Source: Ficedula albicollis
Taxonomy: Eukaryota > Chordata > Aves > Passeriformes > Muscicapidae
NCBI RefSeq assembly: GCF_000247815.1
Contig: NC_021673.1
Location: 47,862,069 to 47,926,068 of the forward strand
Length of the DNA: 64,000 bases
Direction: 5' to 3'
A program made the translations under genes and the position numbers. Position 1 is the first letter of the stretch. Every line of letters begins with the position of its first letter. The notes below the pieces were generated by a model that was not told the DNA's origin, ran no database searches, and saw only the letters and a program-made list of their open reading frames with translations. Below, in pieces: positions 54,675-64,000 of this stretch.

Positions 54675-57600
54675 ATCACAGAAAAAGAAGCTAAAATACA
54701 GCACTTAATATAACCTTTGCATGACTCCATAACAAGCTACATCTCCATTCTGAGAAGAGAGTTAGCAGTGGCCTACAAATTAAATCTTGAGGGAAACATG
54801 TCTTATTTTTGATTACTGGTTATATCAGTGCTAGAATAACAGTTCAATATTTTAAAATTTTGATTTGAAAATGTTTGATTAGTAGAATTAGTGCTGGGGT
54901 GCTGCTCACAGCTTTTTAAATGTTTAATTTTCTGTACATTAATTTGTCTAATTATAGAATCACAAAGAGAATGCTATTTAATTTTGCAATGTGTAAGTTA
55001 ATCACATACAGTATTCGAATTGTTCCTTTGGAAAAATAATGTTTACTACTAATTGGCAAGTAAAAAACACCTTTCACATTTTTCTGTGATTTTTTTTCCA
55101 CACATCAGCCACTGAAGTTTTCCAGATTTGTGAGAATAGGAAAGTAGTTTCTTAACTAATTTTTTTGCTTCCCCTCTGCTATTCATATACTTGGCTAGTT
55201 ATAAAGAAAAGCTTTTGTTATTGCCCTACACTATTCCTATAATGGAATAATCTTATTATTGGTTGTACATCATGCAAGTACATATTAATTCTACATACTA
55301 ATTCTCAATTAGTGGCATAAACTTCATGGCTTTGGGTTCTTCAGTATGCTCAAAGATACTTGATCTTATCATTGCTTCACAGTTGCTTTTCACAACCAAC
55401 CATGCATTACAAACGGCCTTCAGTTGTGAGAAAGCATCTATTATGTTCTTTTGGGAAAGTGAACTGTTCTCTGTTGCTCTGCTTAAAACCATCATGTCCT
55501 TTGTGCATACCAAAAACAGGTCCGGGAGAGGAAGGCTAGACACCAAGGAGTCACTATATATAGTAGGAGTCTTTTTCTTTCCACTGCTTAAGAAGATAAG
55601 TAGCTGAAATGGAGTCAAATGTTGTTTCTCTATAAATTGTGTGCCAGAAGGTTTATCACTAAATGCTGTAGGTTATGTTGAGTGGAATAATCTGGAGGAA
55701 GAAAGGGAGGCTAAAACAACAGAGCGGTAGGACTATTTTGACTCCACAATCAAACTCTCCTTGACTTTTGCCCTTTGGGTGGAAAGTGCTTATGTTACAA
55801 AACAACATGAGGTCAACCTTTGGGTTCTGCCGTTAGTTTCTTTCTTGCTGATATACACTGAGGGAGTAGTTACCTCCCGTTCTGTGCTTTTATGTTCAAA
55901 GTTATGTGCTTTTACTGTTTGGGCAATAAGAATGGCAGCTGCTTTTCCTATACAGTGTAAGAAGAACTGCTGAATTGAAGAATGAAAAAATGCCTAGGAG
56001 GCATTGAAGAACCATCCCTGCCTAGGCTCAGAATGAAATATCCCGAAAAACATGGGAGCATCCACTTTTCAAATATCTCATTCCCTCAAAGGCAGTGTAC
56101 AGTGCTGGGAGTATTTTTATGGTTGTGAAGTGGATATATTAAAAAAATTGGTTTAGGTGAACCCTAATTGATCTGATAGCACTCTATAAAAATTCTACTG
56201 AGTTCTTTTGGAAAGATTAGTCATACCTGGTCTAGTCAGCTTTTTTTGGAACTATTCGCATTTTAGGATGACAGCTACTTGGTTAGTGATCCAGTGATAG
56301 ACGCATGATATAGAAGAGTGTGGGAGCCTGAGTGTATTATTTAGTGGCTTTGGTACAGTGGAGGAAGCCCCTGCCAGGAAGCAATAAAGTATTTATTAGG
56401 TAATGACTATGGAGGCACCACATTAAGGTTAAATTAATATATGTAAATCACCACCTTCAAGATACTGAAGCTGCCTCTTGATGCCCATCTTTTTTTACAC
56501 AAGTGAGGATCAAATAGTCACTGTTTTGATAAATGGTATGCTGCTAACCTACATTAAAGACCTTAAGGGAGTTTAGCTCTTAAATTCCTTTGAAATGTAA
56601 TGGAATTTGGGTGCCAAGAACTCTTCTTTTTTAAAAAAGCCACTGGCTTATTTGCTTTTATTAAAAGGCTTTTTAGAAATTATGCAAAACCTTTGATATG
56701 TTCTGTCATAGTATGAAAGTGGCACAGAGTTTATAAGCAAAAAAGGACATCTTACTTCATAGCTTCTGCCACTTTTGGCAGTGGCAGAAACCACTTGGGA
56801 TTAACTATTGATGGCTTTCTACTGTTGGATCGTAAGTGTGGTGTGTAATACTCATGGCAGTTTTTAGAGGCCTCTGCAGGAGCTATATGGGATCATTTGA
56901 ACAGAAGTGTTTCATGTCGGCTGGTTGTTTGGGCTCCATAAATGTTAGTGGAAATAATGTATTCTAAAAGTAAAAAAAGCTTTTAATTTATTGGAGATCC
57001 AACTCCTGTCTTGTGAGTGATCCTAAGGTCAGCAAAATCTATAGGAACATGCCTGTGTACTTTCACTTGCTTATGTGCTTTGTCTGCTGTAACACCATAT
57101 CTGAAATTCCATACCTGTTATACATGCTAACTGTTAGAAAATCTGGTGTGATTCTCATTATTACTCAAATTCAGAATAGATTAAATAATGCTTACTCCTC
57201 TTGAAGTCTCAGTCCACTTGTATAGTATGTAGTGTTAGGGTTATCGATAAACATTTATACATACAGTACTTAGATAAAAGTGGGTATGTTTGTGAGTAAA
57301 ATAGATATAAACAAAATGTTACAGTGCTCTATTTGCTACAACTTCACAAACAAAACCTGAGATCCTTTTAGGAATGTATAATTGTTTCCACTTTTGAGGC
57401 TTGAGATATCTCTTCCTTGTTTGTGAAAATCAGTATTTTGTATTGCTGTGTATGGAGTCTGTTTATGGGGAGCTAAACCCAACAATTATCCTTCTTTGAA
57501 CTAATTCAACTAGGAGTGGGGCTGCAGTTTGGTTATCCTCTCATTTTTCACATGACAGTGCTGTATAACAAGTACAAACTCAAGTATTTATGGGGAACAC

Positions 57601-58789
57601 ATTATTTTTTTTTTTTTTTGTCTGGGTTAGCAACTTCCAATGTAGCTCATCCTACTCAAACAATACAAAATGTTTTTTAGTTGGTGATCCTTTAAAAAAT
57701 ATTTGTAACTCCTTTTAGATTGTAATCTGAATTGTTCGCCTTTCCAATTGCAGTGATTAGAGAATTTTTCTTCACCACACCTAAGATTCCTTTGAAAAGT
57801 GTTGAATTATACAATTATTAAGAAGCCCAAACAATAACCAAAACAAATACTTCAAATCTTACACGTCTGTCAGGCTTTACAAAGAAAACCTTGGAAACTG
57901 TGAAGCATTGTGACAAGTGAGTAAAATAGAAGGCTATTGTAGTCTGCATTTCTTAAGAGATACTGAGAATTATGTCTCTCCGTAGGTTTGCAGTTAATCT
58001 TGTGCACCCTGCTGCCTGAATGAGTGATTGCCAGGGGAACAGACTTGCTTTTATTTGTGAAGGTGTGTGAAAGAAATGCACAGTAAACATTTGCATAACG
58101 TCTTATATCATGTAAAAAAATGCAATGAAAATGAAACTGAGTCAAGTATAATTTTTTTAAGCATTCTTTAATTGTGTAAATGCATATTTTGCAAGTCTTC
58201 AGTTATAAATTCAAATTTCAATTTGAAAGTTAAGCTGTAAAGTTAAAACAGGAAAAGTACCTTTATCAGAATTATGCAAACCTATAGAATCAGCATGAAA
58301 ATATTTTTGTACTGCCACATGTGATATATCATTGCTTTGCTCTATAAACACAATTAAAGAGTGCTTTGGGGACTTCCTCAAGAAGAGATTAAACAGGGAA
58401 ACAAGACCAGCAATTCTAACACTTTGCATCTGATTACTTAATCCAGACAGGCTTTCATTCCCAAAGATTTCTGTTCCCTGAAATACGCATTTTAAGAATT
58501 CACGAGCACAGTTTTCTAATGGATCACAAATATGCGTTCTTGTTCTGCCTCTCGGTGAAAGAAATAATTTGTAACCTTTTCACAGATAAGCATTATTTTT
58601 CTCTCTCTCTTCCTCATCTTTTTTTCTAAGTTAGAGATTAGCAACAATTTAGATTTGTGAGTGGAGCTAATTGCTGAATGCTGTATAAACCGCTTCAGAT
58701 GAAATGACCTTACCTAGCAAAATCCTACCACTTAAATTCTTAAGTTAAGGAAGCAGATTGTAGGCTGGTCTGGAGAAAGTGAGCATTTC
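54675..58789. other. non-coding stretch with one candidate exon
   Basis: About 4 kb with no confirmed gene. It contains the weak candidate exon at 55298-55603 and a T15 run at 57605-57619. The stretch at about 57880-58560 is free of simple repeats and has the look of unique intronic or enhancer-like DNA, but nothing specific supports a function. Confidence 0.5.
55298..55603 (-). other. weak candidate terminal coding exon, unrecognised
   Basis: On the minus strand a frame of 101 codons runs from just after an in-frame TTTCAG (acceptor-like, CAG at 55606-55604) to a TAG at 55300-55298. The encoded residues are mixed, with many Lys, Glu, Ser and Asn. They include segments such as SQKNIIDAFSQLKAVCNAW and TEEPKAMKFMPLIEN, which read like a soluble protein more than most frames here. 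The polypyrimidine tract before the CAG is weak, I recognise no family, and the opposite strand is also open (55326-55607, hydrophobic). Frames of this length are expected by chance in 64 kb. Confidence 0.15.
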
Positions 58790-59622
58790 TGCATTTCTGA
58801 TTTCACAGAACTTGATCCCAACAGGCTGGAATGATGGGCTGAGGCCAATTGCATGTGGTTCAACAAGGCAAAGTTCTGGGTCCTGCAGTTCGGTCACAAC
58901 AACCCCAGGCAGTGCTACAGGCTGGAGGAGGAGTTGCCACATGGAAAAGGACCTGGGTTGTTGGTCAACAGCAGCTGAACATGAGCTGTGGTGTGCCCAG
59001 ATGGCCTAGAAAGCCAATGACATCCTGGCCTGGATCAGCAATAGTGTGGCCAGCAGGACCAGGGCAGTGATTGTCCTCATGTACTTGGCGCTGATGAGGC
59101 CTCACCTCAAATCCTGTGTTCAGTTCTGGGCCTCTCCCTACAAAAAAGACGTTGAGGTGCTGGAACAAGTCCAGAGAAGGGGAACAAAACTAGTGAGGGG
59201 CTTGGAGGACAAATCTGATGAGGAATGACTAAGGAAGCTGGGTTAAAGCCTGGAAAAAAGAAGGCTCATTCATGAAGGACCTGATCTCTCTCTACAACTA
59301 CCTGAAAGGAGGCAGTAGCAAAGTGGGGGGTCAGTCTCTTCTCACAAGAAGAGAAAATGGCCTGAAGTTGTGCCCAGATGAGGTTTAGATTGGATAATAA
59401 GAAGAAATTCTTCCATTTCTTTCAAATTCTTCAGAGGATTGTCAAGCATTGGTGTAGGCTGCCCAGAGAAGTGGTTGAGTCTCTATCCCTGGAGATGTTT
59501 AAAAGATACGTAAATGTGGCACTTGGGGACCTAGTTTGGTGACCGACTTGGCTGTGTTAGGTTGACATTTGGATTTGATAATCTTAAAGGATTTTTCTGA
59601 CCTAAATTATTTGATAATTCTT
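58790..59622 (+). mobile_element. CR1 LINE, 5'-truncated, ORF2 3' end plus 3' UTR
   Basis: This is the clearest transposon. From about 58800 it reads as the C-terminal part of CR1 ORF2 (the non-LTR endonuclease/reverse transcriptase protein) followed by the 3' UTR. Diagnostic coding segments are [21 protein letters not shown], then [20 protein letters not shown], at 59091-59216. The UTR includes CTCTACAACTACCTGAAAGG near 59291, GGCTGCCCAGAGAAG near 59458, and a GATAATCTTAAAGGATTTTT 3' end with decayed ATTATTTGATAATTCTT tail repeats. The reading frame is broken: a TAG at 59007-59009 replaces a sense codon, and a frameshift or small deletion lies near 58930, so it cannot make active protein. 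The 5' edge is approximate, and target-site duplications were not identified. Confidence 0.95.
59046..59228 (+). pseudogene. CR1 ORF2 C-terminal remnant
   Basis: A 60-codon open remnant of the CR1 reverse-transcriptase protein C-terminus, downstream of the TAG at 59007-59009. It carries the conserved RPHL, CVQFW, YKKD and VQRR words of the CR1 ORF2 C-terminal region. It ends at a TGA after SDEE. It is a fossil within the mobile element, not an independent gene. Confidence 0.9.
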
Positions 59623-62600
59623 GGAGGACAAGAAAATTCCATTTAATTAGTTTTGATGCAGGCTGTGTTTTGGATTATAGAATTATTTTCAAAAAATTCC
59701 AGATGGCTAAAATATTTTGTAAAAGAAAACTACTTTCTTTTTGGCTGGAATTGTTTTGATTGTCATCCTTATATCACAGCAGAAATGTTTGAAGAATTCC
59801 ATTCATGTGCCAAATCCTAGAATGCATGCTGCAGCATACGCTGCTCAAAGTCTTTGCCTTGTATTAGATTCAGTCTCACCATGGGTAGAAGGCAGGTGTC
59901 ATCTTTTCAGTAGGTTTTTTGGGTCCCCAAAATGTGCCCCTCCTTTGTCCATTCTTGTTTCTAATTTTGAGAAGGCTAGTCAATGACACTGAAATATTTT
60001 ATGAGACTTGCATACTTTGCAAATGTAGAGATAATTATGTATTTATGTCTTTTTGTGTGTTGTGCAGAGAACACATCTCAACCTTTCATCTTTACAGCGA
60101 TCATATGCAGCTATTTTTGAGGTCTTTGCTCTTCCATGGCTTCCTTACTTAGTCCAAGCTACTGGAAACAGTTAGGAAAATGCAGTCTTTGTAATGGACT
60201 CTAAATTCCAGTACCTAACCAACCTGATAAGTAGACTATGAGAACTGTTTACAGCTGTTGGCTCTTAGTGAAGAGCACTCACAGCTTTACAGCTCTACAG
60301 TTAACTTCTTTTCCTTCCCCATGCTGCACCTGATGTGCAGTGATTCTCTAAAACAAGTTTTAATAACAATTTTATTGTTCTCCTGCTACCCAGAGATTTC
60401 CTTTAAAGCAATAAAGTTGCTAGTGGCCTAATCCAAAACGATTACCCAAAGGATCAAAACTCCTCATTAGTTGGTTATAAAGATCGCCTAATTTCAGAAA
60501 TGGAGTTTACACATTTTCAAAACTAAATCCAGATGAAAAATGTTGTCTTTTTAGTCATCTTCATGGGCTCATAAGAGAGAAAAACTTATTCAAGAGAATA
60601 AGAAGTAGGAGTGGTGACAGTAAAAGACTGTTCTTTTACCATTCCTCAGCCTCAGTGCAGATGATAGGAATTGGTGAGTTGAAACTGTAAGGCATGAACT
60701 AAAATGAAAGTTTCAAAAGAAAAATATACAGAAATGGTATGTATTTATGTACTTGATTCCAAAAAAGTAACTTTAATTCAGAAATATTGTACTGTTACAT
60801 CCGAAGCCTTCAAGAGTACTGCAAAGTGATGAAATGTTTAAGATTTTTGTTAACCATCCAGGAATATTCAGTAGCTAAAAAATAAATAACAAATGGTATG
60901 GGAAGGAAATGAATTTAAACCCCATTTAAAATTAAACCTGTGTTTATTAGTATCAATCCATAATAGTAATACTTGTATTTGAATATACTGTTGCCCACAG
61001 AGAACATTCAGTCTATTTGTGAGATCCAAGCTGCTGCTGTGCCTTGGACATTCTTAAATAGTTAATAAACTGGCACTCCTAAACCAACTTATTTATTATT
61101 ATGGACATAAAATTCCACAAAAGAAAGCCAGATGTTTTTGGGGAAACAGTTGCTTTCAGGGTTTTGAGCTGTGTCTCATTCTTTTCATTACATGATTTCC
61201 TGTATCCAGTATCTGTATTTTTTATGTCTTCTGATAAGGCTTCCAAAAATTCCTGCAGATCACCCATTCCCTCAACTCATAAATGAGTTGAATGAAAATT
61301 GTAAGAAATAAAATGTGTGTGGTTCAAATGCATGCTTCAAGAGTTAGTGTGTTTTCAAGACTAATGTGAGTTTGGGGGTTTTATTCAGAAAGAGCAGAGT
61401 TCCTTTTAAGGGCTTTTGCAAATCTTGTTCAGCTCAAATCTCAGAAAGTAAGCTTGTGAAGTTTCAATCTTCAGAACACTGTTGCAAACATGTCCTGTAC
61501 CAAGTCCTACTCCTTGTGATTGTTCTTGTTCTTTGTCCCATTTTTACATTGTTTTCATTCAGTCTCTGAAAAATTCCGTGAACTCCATTTTGTTTATGTT
61601 TCCATTCATATATATCATCCTCACCTCACTGGCAGTGTTTAATAGCTTGGGTTTTCCTCCTCTGTTGAAATCTCTCTTGCATTCTAAATTTTGTATTCAT
61701 TTAGGCTGAATGTTGACCCTCATTGAAATTTTTTTTAAGCGTATCTCTGTGTGTGGCAGTTTACACTGGCATATTAATTTAATTATATGTTCATCACAAG
61801 AAGGTTGATCATTCATCTTGGGCACTGTGTTTTCTCAAACTGGATTCCATTAGAAGGAGTTTTGTGATATCAATGACAACAGTTGCTTGAATTAAGATTC
61901 ATAGTTTGTGTATAGCATTTAATTAAATTTTATCTGTGCATTCTCTGATTAAATGGGACTTGCTAAGGTGTATGGAGGTCAAATTATAACAGTAGAAGAA
62001 ATCATGGCCAAACAGTAAGTAGTTTTGGTTTAGGAAGTAGTCTAATTGGTTATAGATAATGACTGTCTGCAGGTCAAGAAAAAGGAAGAATGGAAGAACA
62101 GGCATGGATGTGGGAAGTGTGTGCAGAGTTGTGCACTGCAAATTTTTAAAAAGCAGCTCAGGTACATTTAGACTGTGACTTGACCCTTGAGATAACCTGA
62201 AATGCTATATTTTATCTGGTCTAGTTTAATAAAGCAGCTGTGAATGATGCATTTTTACATTTCTGAGAGAAGAACAGTTTTATTTCTGAACGGTTTTATT
62301 AACTGTTGCATAGAATTTTGGTACCAGGCAAAGAGAGAAGGAAAAAAACTCCAAGTAGTGGAATAAGGAAGTAATTTGAAACTTGGGTAGCTACAGTCTT
62401 TTCTCCTCAAGCTGCAGTTTTCTGAGGTCTTTGAGAGTTGAGATTTTTCTCAGTTTTAGTTGAACAAGAGGAAGAAAGTAGTGTAGAAAGGAGCAAATGA
62501 GATATGCAATTTGTACATAGAGTCCTGAATTGCACTAAACTTCATCTGTCCCTGAGATATGTGAAATAAACGTTCAGTGATTGAGTGGTCAATACCACTT

Positions 62601-64000
62601 CAGATTATGGATCCTGACAGAAAAATACTGTTGTCCTTAGGGGTTTTTTTCTGTGCTGAAATAGTCAATATATGTGCATCAACACTGATATAAGTAACTA
62701 TATAGGAAACAAAGAGAAGGCTAATGTGTATCAACATGTATAATATTTCCTAAAGGGTAGTTTCAGTAGCTTATGCAGAATTTTTAAGTCTAGAGTGCTT
62801 TCCTTTTTACTTGGCAGCTTCCGATTTAATACTTAGAGCATAGAAAAGTGCTGTGTACATGTGTTTATGCTTTATCATATTTGTGAGATAAAAAAGTGTT
62901 TTAAACTGTGTAAAGACTGCAGAAGAAATGGAGAGTATAGATTTATTTTAAATTCTTGGAGTTGATGCTAAGCATAATTAATGAAAATAATGGAGTAGAT
63001 AAGTACGGGATCTTTGAAATAAGTATGAGAAGGATGCAGAGGGATGTTTTTTAGGATTTAGAATTGAAAATCTGAGTAAGTATGTTTAGTAGAAAAATAT
63101 CTTTTACAAGACAAATATTTTAAGATTTCATCAAAGGAATTATCATAGAAAATAATAAATCTTAATGGCCATTTAAGAAAGCAACATATTAATTTGCATG
63201 CATTTTCCTCTACTTCTACATGTGCTTTGAACAGAATGTTCTCAAATCAATGTCATAAATGCTGCCATTCACACTTCTGAATGTACTCTTATGGACATGT
63301 GGGTTCATGCTTAGATGTGTAGGTACCTTATATTTTTGGTGGAATAATCAAAGGCTAAAAAAAGAGGATTGATATTACTTGAATATTGACATGGAACCTG
63401 AAGTGTCTGTTTATGTAAATGGTGGAGTTTACGTCATTTGGATGTTACCATTGATTTTGGAGGGTTAATTATCTTCTCTTTTTATGAGAGCAAATGAGTG
63501 GAGCATTTCCAGCACCCAGTCACCCCAAATTTAGCCTTTTCATTTTAATTAATTTAAGCAGTCCATATATTTTATTGAGGCTTTTGCTGTTTTCAGAAAT
63601 TGTATAGATGAATATTGTTTTTATAATACCGCTGAAAAAAAGGGCTGTTCTTTAGACATGTTGCAAATGAAATTAATAGACATAGAAGATGATCTTAATT
63701 TCAGTTTTTCTCTTATTTTATATCCCTCTCTCCCTCCAAGTTTGAAAATTAAATACTTAGTATTCAGATTTTCTTCTTGCTTATATCCATTGCGAAATAT
63801 TTAGTTGTAGACACAAAACTTTCTCTAATGAAAGATTCTTCTATTTTCGGTGGATTTTTTTTTATTTGGATAAAATTTTGATCAAAGTCTGAAATTAGTA
63901 AATGGAAAATAAGATTGTTCAATAGTTTCCCTACTTAATATAAATATTTATTGCATGTATGTATGTAGCCTAGTTTTACATATTGAATGTGTTTTATTAG
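59623..64000. other. non-coding AT-rich stretch to window end
   Basis: About 4.4 kb without a supported gene. An 8-bp perfect inverted repeat (CAACTCAT, ATGAGTTG) lies at 61273-61290. Frames of 60-81 codons at 59741, 59919, 61366, 61482 and 61923 have no recognisable domain and largely reflect T-rich composition. Confidence 0.5.

Noticed and set aside
54335..54708. Two near-identical 63-codon frames that look like a gene pair
   Set aside because: They arise from the 164-bp tandem duplication. The DNA is G/T low-complexity.

Overview
The window looks like a piece of a bird nuclear genome, intronic or intergenic, with no gene I can name. The organism clue is three fragments of CR1, the dominant LINE of birds and other reptiles: a 3' tail at about 925-994, a degraded copy at about 38731-39190, and the best copy at about 58790-59622. 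All three point along the + strand. The two longer ones end in recognisable CR1 3' sequence, and the first ends in the short tandem tail typical of bird CR1. Repeat density is otherwise low and the DNA is AT-rich and visibly CpG-poor, with no CpG island. There is one probable relic of an ancient MIR/L2-type element at 29226-29305. Open reading frames are short, are found on both strands and do not resemble known families. The longest ones are translations of poly-C.

Two extreme homopolymers dominate the landscape: 644 consecutive C at 9308-9951 and 876 consecutive C at 41881-42756. The second lies beside a 61-base N gap (41813-41873). The 57 bp before the gap are repeated with one mismatch directly after the poly-C run, so this locus is best read as an unresolved assembly join rather than as biology.

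The most unusual pattern is a series of eleven two-copy local tandem duplications (units of about 49-180 bp, copies 0-4% different) spread through 64 kb: 1848, 7571, 12006, 13451, 13588, 22511, 31643, 38841, 43945, 52612 and 54347. In two of them (1848-2151 and 13451-13947) variant bases follow an A-B-A order along the sequence. That order is what one expects if two haplotypes were concatenated instead of merged. Real recent tandem duplications remain possible, and read depth would separate the two explanations.

Between these features lie long stretches of ordinary AT-rich sequence in which I see no exon that I would defend. One reading frame (minus strand, 55603-55298) is listed as a weak candidate exon because of its soluble-protein-like composition and an in-frame acceptor-like CAG. 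A CpG-containing patch with an adjacent perfect 12-bp hairpin (about 44524-44730) is listed as a possible regulatory or conserved element. I found no operon, CRISPR array, RNA gene or new defence-type system. No genes can be shown to act together here.
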